Below, piece by piece: positions 50,322 to 61,140 of a stretch of 64,000 nucleotides of DNA. The stretch is from Saccopteryx bilineata. Its lineage: Eukaryota > Chordata > Mammalia > Chiroptera > Emballonuridae. The stretch's first letter is position 1, and the number at the start of each line of letters is the position of its first letter. The notes under the pieces are model-generated. The model did not search any database. It had not been told where the DNA came from and worked only from the letters and a program-made list of their open reading frames with translations. The stretch is from contig NC_089501.1 in assembly GCF_036850765.1 (NCBI RefSeq), positions 14,980,997 to 15,044,996 on the forward strand. The letters are read 5' to 3'. The translations under genes and the position numbers were made by a program.

Positions 50322-51590
50322 AAACCAGAGGGATAAACAAACACCTCACATATGGACAGGCAAAGATAAGTGATATCCAACTTCTCAGAAACCATGCTAG
50401 CAAGAAGAGAGTAGAGTGAAATACTTAATGTGTTGTAAAACCCACCAACTAGAATTCTATACCCTACAAAAATAATCTTCGAAAGTGAAGGAGAAATATT
50501 GTCTTAGACAAATAAAAATTGAAGGAATTTGCTGCCAGTAGACTTTGCATGGCAAGAAATGTTAAAAGAAGTTCTTCAGACAGAAAGAAAACAATACATA
50601 GAAAGGAAGTGCATTACAGAAGAAATAAGGTAAAATAAAATAAAGCTTTTATTTTTCTCACCTAACAGATAACAGCTTATTCAAAATAATAATGGCAATA
50701 ATGCATTCAATTATGTGTGTTTGCTTATATAGTAATGAAATAAATGATAGCAATGATATGAAACAGAGGAAGGAAGACTTAATTTAGGAATAGTTACTAC
50801 AAGGTACTTGCATTACCCATGAAAGGTACTGAACTTGGGTTAGTTCTAAATGCACAGTGCAAATTCTAGGGCAACCTCTAAGAAAAGGTTTTTAAAAAGT
50901 ATAATATATATGTTAAGAAAGGAGAGAAAATGGAATGTATAAAGTGCTCAATTAAAATTTCAAAAGACAGAGTAAGTGTGGTACACAAAAATAGGAACAA
51001 AAAACAAAAGCAACAAAATAGCAACAAACATGGTAGATGCTAACCAACTATGTCCATAACCACTTTAAACCTGAACAGTCTTAAATGCATGACTGAATGA
51101 CAGAAACTGTCAGAGTGAATACAAAAACAAGATCTGACGATATGTTGTTTACAAGAACCCACCTTAAATATAAGGACACATATAATTAAAAGGGATGGAA
51201 AAAGACACATGCTGGCTCTAATCAAAGGAAACCTGGAGTACGTATATTAATTTCAGACAAAGTAGACTCTAGAGCAAAGAAAGTTATTAAGGACCAAGAG
51301 GCACATTACATAATGATAAAAGGACCCTAAGACACAACAATCTTTAATGTGTACATGCCTAAAAACAGAGCATCAAAATAGGACCCTGGATACAGCAGTG
51401 ACTTGGATATACTACCAAAGGCACGATCCATTTGAAAAAAAATACAAAAAACAATTGATAACCTGGACTTAAAATATTTCTGCTCTGCAAAAGACAATTA
51501 TCAAGATGAGAAAACAAGCTACATAGCAGAAGAAAATATTTGCAAAAGACACATCTGACAAAGGAATTGCATCCAAACCAGTAAAAAAAA

Positions 51591-52039
51591 AGCAGCACAT
51601 CTGTCAAGGAAGTCAAGGGACACATGATTTTCTTTAAATGAAGTACAGACGCTTCTGTTGCCAATGCTGTAGGTGAGCCGAGGTCTTTTCTGCAGCTGCC
51701 AAAATCTTAATTTTACTCCCGCGACTTTAACTCTCCTTGCCTTTGTGTGTGTTTGGGGGGGGGGGGGCATATGAACCAATGAGACTTTAACACTATACTG
51801 ACCTCATTCTCCTATTTTCATTTGTGTACGAGCAATTTCACACCATACAAATGTGTTTTGTAGCAAGAGAAGTTAGGTTGATCCTTTACATAAAAGTAAA
51901 TAAAATTCTTAAGTCAAAATGCTTTCATTTCAAATTTTAATAATATTTTTTCAGCTTTTACCTACTCTTTCTGAGTGTCACACAACTCCCCTTACCCATG
52001 CTCGTCCAGAAGTTGTTCTCTTCTACTACCTTCTAAAGT
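51591..52039. other. Intronic sequence, nothing recognised
   Basis: Contains a G13 run at about 51755-51767. No named repeat or exon. Confidence 0.5.
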
Positions 52040-53010
52040 ATGCTGTTCTGTCCTTATTTCTGGGCCTCTGCAACATCTGATCATGCCCAAGGCCTCAACA
52101 ACCACCCAGGGAGACTGACAACTGCTAAATCTCTAATCTCTCCTTCAGTGCTGTACCCGAGTATCAGCCTCATTCATCTCCATTTCAAATCTACAATATA
52201 TAGGCTTAACTCACTTTTCTGCTCTAAAGCTATTCCTGATCAATGTCTCCCATCTGAAACTACGCAATCATCCTCTCTCATCACATTAAAGTCACTAAAT
52301 CTAGCCCATTCTTAGTTACACAAATGTCTCCCTCATTCCAACATTTTTAAAATTCAGATGTTCATTTAACTTTTTAGACTACTGAGATAGCCTATGCCTG
52401 CCTCTGATACCATCCACTTTAAGTCCAGTCTCTATTATGCCACTAGAGCAAACAAACTAGGATACTTTGTGGTAAGTGAAAGTATAATTATGCTAATACA
52501 ACAGGCATTAACGAAATGGTCCCTAAATGTTGGACATATGAATCCTTTAGTTGTCAAGCCTTTGAAACAAGCTGGTCCTGCTTACCACTTCACCCACATT
52601 TCTTGCCACTACCCTTCTGATTTGCACTTCATCCGTACAGAATAACTTGCATTTTTCTAAATGCATGATCTCCTCCTCTCGCCTTTGGGCCTCCTCACAT
52701 GCAGTACACTATGCCTCACACACTATTCCTCCATCTCCTCCACCTGGCTGGATTCTTGTAGTTCATCAAGTTCTCAGATTAGATATCCCTTCCGATAGGG
52801 ATATCTGACTCTGGAAGACTGGTTTCTATGTTCTTAGCGGGCATTCCCATAGCACTTCATATACATTCCTTTTGGGTACCTCCAGAACACTGCAGCTGTC
52901 TGTGTTTCTCATTAGACTGTACACTCTCTGAGGAAGAAACCAACTTCATTTGCATTTATGTTACTAGAGCATAAATGGTGCCTTATCCATAGTAAATGTA
53001 AATAATTTTT
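52040..53010 (+). mobile_element. L2 LINE 3' end, sense
   Basis: The left part ('tctaatctctccttcagtgc', 'cctcattcatctccatttc') resembles the L2 coding region. The right part is a clear L2 3' end: 'tttctcattagactgtacac', 'tctctgaggaagaaacca', then 'tgccttatccatagtaaatg'. Confidence 0.6.
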
Positions 53011-53232
53011 AAAGAAATGGATAACATGTTTTGTATAGCCTCCCTCTGTGGGCTTCAAGATCCATGAAGACCAAGACTATCTGCTTATGTGGCCCCAGCA
53101 TTTCACTCACTACATGTCTATGTTTAGTTAGATGGGCTGACCTGTAAAGATGGTACTCATTTATAAAATGCTCATTTGAACCCAAGGACTTGGTAGCAGG
53201 GGAAAAAAGCTGAAAATAAAAGAAATAGAAAT

Positions 53233-53260
53233 ACACACACACACACACACACACACACAT
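53233..53260. repeat. (AC)14 microsatellite
   Basis: Uninterrupted dinucleotide run, 28 bp. Confidence 0.97.
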
Positions 53261-54369
53261 AAATGGAAAGAAATATAATAAAATGGAAATAAAAGGAGGG
53301 ATGGTGTATCAATGAAGTGTAATAGATATTACTGAGTTGGTCTTCCCAAGGTTCACATGTATGCATATGGAAAAAAGAAAGCTCGCTCTTCTTCAGTCTA
53401 AAAAAAGAAAAAAGAGTACTTCACATTTGATTTTTTCCCATGAAGTCCTGTTAACTACAGGTTAAAATTTTGGTATGTCACTATAAGCACAAATCACTCT
53501 TCAATTCTAAAATTTCTACCACTAAAACAATCTAGGAAGTTTGAATTTTATGATAAAGACGTAGTTCTCTTTATCTATCTATAAGAATTGATGATGTCTA
53601 TGTCCCAGGCCATCATAATTGTGAGGTTATTCAAAGTTTTTAACAAGCAAAAAGAAGTTACTTCTTAATAACATGTTTTTCATCTATAAATTCATAAAAG
53701 AATTTTATTTCAAAAATTTGCTTTATCTAACCTAGAATATTCAGAATATTAAAGGTATTACTTTGTTTACTGTGTTATATGATTAGGATAAACAAGCAAT
53801 GAACCCTACAATGTGCACAGAAAAAAATATGCTGTACACTGAAATTAGTGTTGTTCATATAGATTCAAGGTAAAATTTTTCTTGCTAAAGAAATGTTTTA
53901 TCAGCATATTTGTTGTTTCTTCTAAACTCTGCCATTCAGTCAGCCCTCTATATCTAATGAAAAAGTTTCTTATGTATTTATCATATCCATTTAATAATTC
54001 AGGTACCCCCTTTTATTAACTGCCCTAATCTTTTAAAATCAATTCACAACAATATTTTAATTCTCCACATAATTTAAAATCCTTCTAATATTTTTAGTAG
54101 CCTAGCCCCTTTTCCATACCCTTCCAGATATTTGTATCTGTCTTTGCTGACTGACTTGGAGAGCCCTCTACTGGCTCAATGCTGTGGCAAAAAGCATTTT
54201 CTTCAGCTTTTGGACACGTTAAATTTACATGCTATTGCTAAAATAATAATAATTGAGTAATTCAAGTAAAACTCTTATTCAGAATAATAAAATTCCAAGG
54301 AGAAACTGCATGGTTCTATTACAATACTGTTATCAGAAATAAACCTCTGCATATATGGTCAAAAAATTG
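53261..54369. other. Intronic sequence, nothing recognised
   Basis: AT-rich intron without repeats or exons that I can name. Confidence 0.5.
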
Positions 54370-54883
54370 TTGACAAGGTGCCAAGACCAGTCAACGGGGA
54401 AGTGACAGTCTTTTCAACAAATGGTTCTGGAAAAACTGGTTTATACACATGCAAAAATAAATAAATAAATGATGTTGAACTCTTACCAAACATAATACAT
54501 AAAAATTAATTTGAAATGTGTCAAAGATCTAAATGTAAAATCTAAACTGTAAAACTCTTAGAAGAAAACATAAGGCAAAAAAGCTTCATGACATTGGCTT
54601 TGGCAATAATTTCCTAAATATATATAACACCAAAGGCAGAGGCCAAAAAAAAAAAGTAGACAAACTGGAATTCATAAAAATTAAAATATTTTGTACATGA
54701 AAAGACACTATCAACAGAGTAAACAGGCAACTCAGAATAAAAAAAAATTTGTAAATCGTATCTGATAAATGATTAATATCCAGAATACATAAAGAACTTC
54801 TAAAACTGAGTAACAACAAAATCCCAACAACTGAATTCAGAAATGAGAAGAGGCCTTGAATAGACATTTCTCCAAAAAAGATA

Positions 54884-55549
54884 AAGGCATACTTCATTCT
54901 GTTGTGCTTCTCAGTACTGCAGTTGACAGTTACTGCATTTCTTAAAAAATAAATGAAGGTTTGTGGCAACCCTACATGAAGCAAGTCTACTCGTGCCATT
55001 TTTTCATCAGGCTCATATGATGGTTAGCAGTTTTCAGCACTTAAGTTTTTTGTTTTATTTTGTTTTTAATAGATAGAAAAGGGGGAGAGAGCGAGAAAAT
55101 CAATTTGTTGTTCTATTCAGTAGTGTCACTGATTGCTTCTCATATGTGCCCTGACTGGGGCTCGAACCAGTGATGTTGGGGGTCAAGCCGGCGACCCGGA
55201 ACTCAGGATCAAGCTGGTGACCTCGAACCAGTGACCTTGACTCAAGCCATTGACTCCAGGATCAGATGGTGACGCTGGGCTTCAGCTGGTGAGCCCAGGC
55301 TGGAACCAGCCACCTTGGCACTCTGGGCTGACACTATCCACTGTGCCATTGGCCAGAGCAATAAAGTACTTTTTTAAAGTATGGCATTGTTTTTGTAGAC
55401 ATAATGCTATTGCACATTTAACAGACTACAATATGGCATAAACATAGCTTTTAAATTCAATGGGAAAACAAAAAACTCATGTAATTTGCTTTATTGCCGT
55501 ATTCACTTTATTGCAATGGTCTTTAACCAAACTTGTAATATCTCATCTT
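54884..55549 (+). mobile_element. Tigger1-like DNA transposon, internally deleted, hosting a SINE
   Basis: 5' end 'ggcatacttcattctgttgt', 'aatgaaggtttgtggcaacc', 'gcaagtctactcgtgccatt'. 3' end 'aataaagtactttttt', 'tagacataatgctattgcac', 'atttgctttattgccgtatt', 'tgcaatggtctttaacc'. These match the two ends of Tigger1 with the transposase region missing, so it is a nonautonomous derivative. A SINE lies at the deletion. Confidence 0.85.
55049..55359 (-). mobile_element. Bat tRNA-derived SINE, GCTTGAGC-repeat type, antisense
   Basis: Reverse reading: GCTCTGGCCAATGGCACAGTG, 'gatagtgtcagcccagag', several GGTC / CTTGA blocks, 'gggcacatatgagaagcaat' and a tail. Located inside the Tigger-like element. 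Confidence 0.8.
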
Positions 55550-55572
55550 AATGACCAATAAGTACATGAAAA

Positions 55573-55590
55573 GATAACACTGGGGAACAA
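55573..55590 (+). repeat. 5' terminal motif of the unusual element, copy 1
   Basis: GATAACACTGGGGAACAA directly at the junction with L1. An identical 18-bp copy lies exactly 400 bp further in (55973-55990). Confidence 0.9.
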
Positions 55591-55972
55591 TTTAATGATG
55601 AACTGAATTTAATGTTTAATATCAGTAAACAGGTTATGTGGTTGATAGATTTCATTCCTTTTACACATTGTTATTACAAATCTAATTTAACAGTCTTATT
55701 TTATATAGTGGTCTTTTGTAATAGTAAAATCCTTTTGGAAGCTGGCAGGGGTATAAGTTACATATGAGGATACATAATGAGTTCTATAATTTTTTTATTG
55801 CAAATTATTCCCTTTAAGTGCAACAGGAGGTGGTATAAAACAGGAAGAGAGCAAATAACTCCTAACATTTCTCTTGATCTAAACTTATTATTATGATTGG
55901 GATTTTAAACAATTATATCTAACTTTTCTATTAGAACAATGAAAATTGGTTTTATTTTAAATTAGTAGTTTG

Positions 55973-55990
55973 GATAACACTGGGGAACAA
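55973..55990 (+). repeat. 5' terminal motif of the unusual element, copy 2
   Basis: Second copy of GATAACACTGGGGAACAA. The sequence beyond it (T-rich, then TGTTGCATGAGG) resembles the inverted 3' end better than copy 1 does, so this may be the original end of the full-length element. Confidence 0.9.
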
Positions 55991-56303
55991 ATTTTTTTTC
56001 ATTTTCTGTTGCATGAGGTTTTAGAACGGTTTTTATATATTTCTGCATCGCTGATTCCAAATCTGAAATTTGTTTTTTTGGTGTATGCTCTAGTTTTTAT
56101 GCTATTTTAATTTTTTTTGTTGTTGTTACAGTTAATGGCATGCATTGGTTTTTAAATTGGAGTTAAAGGGCAACAACTCTTGGATTGAACATAACCACAA
56201 AGCAATTAATGTTTTACAAACATCACTTTTACATAATTGTAGTTGGTTTTAAATGTAAAAAATTATTATCGGATAAAAACATCCTCTTATTTAAGATTAA
56301 ATC

Positions 56304-57960
56304 ATGGCTTCTTCGAGTAGGTGTAAATGTAAGAATAGTCCTGGCACCTTCTGTTACATATGTGGCTGTTACACACTTCAATGTCAAAGGCGCAATATTT
56401 CATCATTTGTGACACGTGCATATATTGCCTATTTTCAAGTTCCCTTTGGCGATCAAGACAAGAATTGGACTCCTCATATTGTATGTCATAATTGTGAGGA
56501 AATGCTTAGTGACTGGACAAAAGGAAAACGCAAAGGAATGCCTTTTGGTACTCCCATGGTTTGGCGTGAACCTAAGAACCACAGCAGCAGTGACTGTTAT
56601 TTCTGTCTGATCCATACAAAGGGCATCAGCAAGAAAAAACGGCATATGATCGCATATCCTAATATTCCTTCAGCAATACGACCTATCCCACACTCTGAGA
56701 CACTCCGGTTCTAGTTTTCAATGGTTTTATTTCTTCTAAGGACGAAGAAAGTGAACATGGTGATCAAGTATATTTTGATAAGATGCATAAGGAACTGGTT
56801 GTAGAATCTGAAGGGTCTTTTTCTGATGCCAAGCAGTCATTAACCCCTCAGCAGTTTAGCCAACCCAAATTGAATGACCTAGTAAGAGATTTGGGCCTAT
56901 CAAAGAAAGCAGCTGAGTTATTAGCCTCCAGGCTTCAAGAAAAGAATGTACTTCACCGGTCAGCTAAAGTATCCCATTTCAGGAAGCATGAACAAATTTT
57001 TGTGGACTTTTTTCCAAAGACAAACACTTTGTTTACTGTCATGATATCAGTAGTCTTCTCAGCCAGCTAGGTGTTACCACTCACAGTCCATCAGAATGGC
57101 AGCTATTTCTTGACACCGAAACGGTGTCAAATGACAGCTCTAAATGGAGTCTGAAATGTGTTCTCCTACACAACGGTAATGTTTATGCAGTAGTTCCAAT
57201 TGGTTATTCAACTCATCTGCGAGAAGATTATAATGACATAAAAACTGTCCTCGACTTTCTGAAGTATGAGGAGCATAACTGGATCATTTGTGTGGATCTT
57301 AAAATGGTAAATTTCCTGCTAGGACAACAGAGAGGTTTCATGAAATATCCTTGCTTTCTGAGTTTGTGGGACAGCTGAGCTCAGGAGAAATACTGGACAC
57401 AGAAGAGTGGCTGAAACGTGAAGCTCTGGAAGTAGGGATGCAAAATATTGTGAATGAACCTGTAGGTAATCGAGACAGGATCATTTTCCCCCCACTTCAC
57501 ATCAAACTTGGCTTAATGAAGCAGTTTGTTCAGGCTTTGAATAGAGAAAATGAATGCTTTCATCATATTATTTCTGCTTTTCCTGGCTTGTCTTTTGAGA
57601 AGATAAAAGCAGGTGTATTCGATGGACCTCAAATTCGAACCCTCATACGTGACGAAGAATTTGCCAGGAAGATGAATAAGGCAGTCTTTTGTGGCAATTA
57701 CAAAGAACTTGCTTGGCAACAAAAAAGCAGAAAACTATGAACTTCTGGTTCAAAGGATGCTGTTGGCTTTCCGCGACATTGGATGTAATATGAGCGTTAA
57801 GATTCACTTCCTGAACAGTCAGTCACCTTGATAAGTTTCCCAAAAATCTTGGAGCTGTTAGTGATGAGCAGACTACTGCTGGAGCATCAAACGACATTGT
57901 CCTCAACAAGTACACAAATGCAAGAGCTACAAATGCAAATTTTTGCCTGAATAGACTTTA
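56304..57960 (+). pseudogene. Decayed transposase-like gene of the unusual element
   Basis: The first 136 codons from ATG 56304 are open and encode a Cys-rich N-terminal domain with CYIC, HIVCHNC and DCYFC pairs, a likely zinc-binding region, followed by the conserved-looking FGTPMVWREPKNH and YPNIPSAIRPIPHS. Coding similarity then continues in other frames after shifts near 56703-56712, 57030-57045, a stop/shift near 57376, a shift near 57700 and one near 57820: FLKYEEHNWIICVDLK, GQQRGFMKYPCFLSLWDS, FPPLHIKLGLMKQFVQAL, CNMSVKIHFLNS, NLGAVSDE. The C-terminal part is lost or scrambled. I recall this protein type as uncharacterised proteins repeated in arthropod and cnidarian genomes. A transposase fold is inferred from conserved D, H and E positions, not shown. 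No functional product is expected. Confidence 0.7.
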
Positions 57961-58269
57961 AATAAGTTTTGCGCAAATTTTATGATTAAAATAAATATTT
58001 GAATATGTTCTATTTTGAAATTGTAGACAAATTCTGATGCAATCATATCTTTTAGTGTATTAGTGTATTATTAGCCACTGCATTATATAAATTATCATAT
58101 TTTCACAAAGATGATGCCCAAGAAGACATTCTACTTCATTATGTTAAAATGTTGAAAATTTTACAAGATGAAAACATAAAATCTTGAATTGCAAAAAAAC
58201 TGTAGCTTACAGAGAAAAATTAATGTCAGATTTGATATCAGTACACTCGAATTAGCTAAGAACAAGTGT

Positions 58270-58305
58270 TTCTGTGCATGCAACAAAAATTTTATTTTCC
58301 AGTGT
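58270..58305 (-). repeat. 3' terminal inverted repeat of the unusual element
   Basis: Reverse complement starts ACACTGGAAAATAAAATTTT and contains GTTGCATG. It pairs imperfectly with the 5' motif. L1 sequence resumes immediately after it. Confidence 0.6.
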
Positions 58306-59129
58306 AATCAATGTCACTATTATCAGAGAAATGAAAATCAAAACTACAATCAGATACCACCTCATGTTCACTAGGATGGACTTCACCAAAAGACAAGAAA
58401 TAAGAAGTGTTGGCAACAACATGGAGAAATGAGCCCTGTACACTGTTGGTGGAAATGTAAAACGATATAGCCACTGCGGAAAACATTATAGCAGTTTCTC
58501 AAAAGATTAAAAATAGAATTACTATATGATCTATCAATTCCACTTCTGGCTACACACTCAAAAGAATTGAAAGCAGGGTCTAAAAGAGACAGTTGTATAA
58601 CCATGTTCAAATAAATAATATAAAATATGTTCATGGCAACATTATTCACTGTAGCTAAAATATGAAATCAACCCAAGTATCCATTGACATGAAGGGATAA
58701 GCAAAATGTTGTATACATACAATAGAATATTATTCAGCCTTAAAAAAATCCTTATGCATGCTTAAACATGAGTGAATTGTAAAGACATTACACTAAGTGA
58801 AATAAGCCAGTAACAATAAAACAAATACTACATGATTCCACTTACATGAGACACTTAAAATCACAGAAGCAGAAAGTAGACGATGATTGTCAGGGATTGG
58901 GGAGACGAATAAGGAGGTATTGTTTCATGGACCGAGTTTCAGCTTTTATTAGACTAAAGTGCTATAGAGATGGATTAGTGGTACACAGTATTATGAATGT
59001 TTTTAACATCCTAAACTGTACACTTAAAAATAGTTCAGATGGAAGATGGTAAATCTTGTTACATGTATTCTGCACACACACAAAAATATAAACATGGAGA
59101 TAACTCCTCCACTCCACACTTTATGTAAA

Positions 59130-59990
59130 CCTATTACAAGGGCGAAATCTCAACATTTGATAACACTGTTAACATAGGTATGAGTTTGGAGGGAGGAGTC
59201 TTATATGTGCTGGTAAGAGCTCAAAATTACAACAAACTTTCTGGATAGCAATTTGACAATAAAAACTACTAATTCATACAACATGTAGAAATTTCACTTC
59301 TGAGAATTTAACTTAAAAAATACTTTAATATGAGCAAAACAATGTTTATAAATTATTATTCTTCACATTATATTTTTAAGATTTTTATTTATTCATTTTA
59401 GAGAGGAGAGACAGAGAAGGAAGAGAGAAGAGGGAGGAGGAACAGGAAGCATCAACTCCCATATGAGCCTTGACCAGGCAAACCCAGGGTTTTGAACCAA
59501 CCTCAGTGTTCCAGGTCGACGTTTTATCTACTGTGCCACCACAGACCAGGCCACAACATTATTTATAATAGCCCTATACTGGTAACTACACAAATTTTGA
59601 TGAGTAGAAACAGGTTGAATAAATTATGCTATCTCCATAAAATAAGAAATCAAGCAGGTGTCTAACAAAAAAAAATAGAGGGGATACTCTGTAATGATAT
59701 GGAAATAATTACTGTTTTTTATATAACCTATTTATATAAAATATATATTTTTGTATATATTTTTTACATATATATTTTATATAAAATAAAGAAAAAAGCA
59801 AGGTGCCAAATAATGTGCGTGTTTTGATACTTTTTGGTAAAATTGGGGAATAAAATATGTTTCTATCTGCCAGTGATATACAGCAACTCTGGAAGGATAT
59901 ACTAGAAGTTGATAACCACAGTTACTTTGTACATGGGAGTGTGAACTGAAGACAGTACTTGTATATCTTTTCCTGTATATATAAATATGA
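59130..59990 (+). mobile_element. Old L1 3' end, sense, interrupted by a SINE
   Basis: 'aatttcacttctgagaattt', 'cattatttataatagcccta', 'caggttgaataaattatgct', 'tctggaaggatatactagaa' follow an old L1 ORF2 end / 3' UTR across the SINE. A TA-rich run lies at 59725-59785. Confidence 0.65.
59372..59552 (-). mobile_element. Bat tRNA-derived SINE, short type, antisense
   Basis: Reverse reading: GGCCTGGTCTGTGGTGGCAC, 'gtagataaaacgtcgacctg', 'ccctgggtttgcctggtcaa', 'catatgggagttgatgcttc', polypyrimidine stretch and 'aaataaaaatc' end. Confidence 0.88.
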
Positions 59991-60091
59991 ATGTGAAAGT
60001 AATTAATTCAAAAATGTCCATCTTCAAGTTAAGTATAAAATTAACACATGCTTTAATAATAAAACAACTATAAAATCTTCTATAATCTTAC

Positions 60092-60209
60092 CTGTAAACT
60101 AGACATATAAGAATCCCCACAATTTACATAGTGTCCTAACATGGCATGTTGTGCCCGTAATTCATTATCCCTTATCCACTCATGTAGATGGGTAATTTGT
60201 TGCTTCTGT
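60092..60209 (-). CDS. CEP85L: CEP85L coding exon B
   Basis: Exon of 118 nt with acceptor GTTTTCAG and donor GTAAGA. Its first base completes the split Arg codon of the preceding exon. It encodes visible residues 42-80: [16 protein letters not shown], then [16 protein letters not shown], then SYMSSLQ. The predicted structure is coiled coil with a short Cys/His-containing loop. It ends in phase 0. The following intron is the largest in the window (14.3 kb) and holds the nested transposon block. Confidence 0.9.
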
Positions 60210-60464
60210 CTGAAAACATAAATTGAAGTCACATTATAAAAAAAATCTACTTTTCTAAGAAGAGATAGTTAAAAGCAGAATGTCTGGTATTCTAATAATT
60301 TCACATAAGAATTAAAAATATTATCAATCTTAAATTCATAACAGGAAACTGAGCAACTTGAATAACTTTGGATTATTTCCTTGGTATCCTTCTACAATAT
60401 ACAAAATTGAGAAACATGTACATATTTTAAGAGAGTATGTCAACAATAATTATCTGCATTTCCC

Positions 60465-60840
60465 ACTGCCATAAACTGAATTTATATATCCCTAAAATTC
60501 ATCTATTAAATCCTAATACTCAATGTGCTGGTATATGGAGGTATGAGCCTTTGGGAAGTGATTAGATCATAAGGGCAGAAGCTTCAAGAATGCAGTTAGT
60601 ATCCTTATAAAAAGAGGCCCCAAAGAGCTTCCTGCTTTCTTTCACGATGAAAGGTTACAGGAAGAAGATGGCCATCTATGAACCAGAAAGTTGGCTCTCA
60701 CCAGACACAATCTGCTGGTGACCTGATCTTAGAATTCTCAGGGTTCATAACTGGGGGAAATAAAATTCTGTTGTTTTTATAAGCCACCCAGTCTATGGTA
60801 TTTTGTTAGCAGCCCAAATGGACTAAAATACCTATTAACT
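60465..60840 (+). mobile_element. MLT1 (ERVL-MaLR) solo LTR, sense
   Basis: 'aaattcatctattaaatcct', 'tatggaggtatgagcctttg', 'ggaagtgattagatcataag', 'tccttataaaaagaggcc', 'ctcaccagacacaatctgct', 'aagccacccagtctatggta' follow the MLT1 LTR order over its whole length. Noncoding. Confidence 0.88.
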
Positions 60841-60929
60841 TACTCTCAATAAAATGATAATTATAATGGCATTTAAAAAATAATACAAGTCAATTATTTC
60901 TGGTTGAGAAAAAGTATATCTATATTAAT

Positions 60930-61140
60930 AAAAGCCTGAATTTTGATCTGTTTTTTAAAAAGTGCAGTACAGAAAATATAGTCAATAATGTTGTAATAAA
61001 CACATATGGTGCCAGACTGGTACTAGACTTATCAGAGTGATCACTTTGTAAAGTATATAAATGTGTAATCACTATGCTATACTCCTGACACTATTGAAAT
61101 ATTATATAAACTATAATTGAATAAATTAAAAAAATAAAAA
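60930..61140 (+). mobile_element. Short L1 3' end, sense
   Basis: 'gtgatcactttgtaaagtat', 'aatcactatgctatactcct', 'actataattgaataaatt' plus an A-rich tail match a common mammalian L1 3' terminus. 5'-truncated. Confidence 0.6.

Larger units (their letters stand above)
47990..51590 (+). mobile_element. Old L1 (HAL1 / L1M-like), sense, host of three SINEs
   Basis: Ordered segments: 'gcacaagcatcagaaccaga', 'atgttggaattatcagaaaa', 'agtagactggatatggctca', 'ccaggaagctaagagaacgc' (ORF1 region); 'gcaagaagagagtagagtga', 'gaattctataccctac', 'gaaggaatttgctgccagt' (ORF1 end); then 'ttacaagaacccaccttaaa' and 'gcagaagaaaatatttgcaa' (ORF2). All frames are broken. The nested SINEs split it cleanly. Confidence 0.75.
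55573..58305 (+). mobile_element. Unusual 2.73-kb DNA transposon-like element
   Basis: The boundaries are set by the L1 it interrupts (L1 stops at about 55572 and resumes at about 58306 with almost no loss). The 5' end reads GATAACACTGGGGAACAA. The 3' end, reverse-complemented, reads ACACTGGAAAATAAAATTTT followed by GTTGCATG. The same GTTGCATG follows the second 5' motif at 55973. Thus it has imperfect inverted ends. The interior holds one decayed plus-strand gene (56304-57960). I cannot assign it to a named superfamily. The target duplication is unclear. Confidence 0.7.
54370..59095 (+). mobile_element. L1 3' part, sense, in three pieces around two DNA transposons
   Basis: Piece 1 (54370-54883) is L1 ORF2 ('caaatggttctggaaaaact', 'atgattaatatccagaatac', 'gaatagacatttctcca'). 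Piece 2 (about 55550-55572, 'aatgaccaataagtacatg') and piece 3 (58306-59095, 'tatcagagaaatgaaaatca', 'acactgttggtggaaatgta', 'gtacacttaaaaatagttc') continue the same element in consensus order. The gaps are filled by a Tigger-like element and by the 55573-58305 element, so both are younger than this L1. Confidence 0.85.

Noticed and set aside
51755..51767. G13 run as a G-quadruplex or regulatory motif
   Set aside because: A single homopolymer. Similar short G or C runs occur elsewhere in the window and likely reflect slippage.
54586..54999. 137-codon minus-strand open frame with hydrophobic stretches
   Set aside because: Antisense of L1 ORF2 and the Tigger-like end. Poly-A/T-rich L1 antisense gives Phe/Leu/Ser-rich frames.
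56304..56714. Interpretation of the 137-residue frame as an active host gene
   Set aside because: It is the start of a longer decayed transposon gene. No promoter, splice site or conservation evidence is available from sequence alone.
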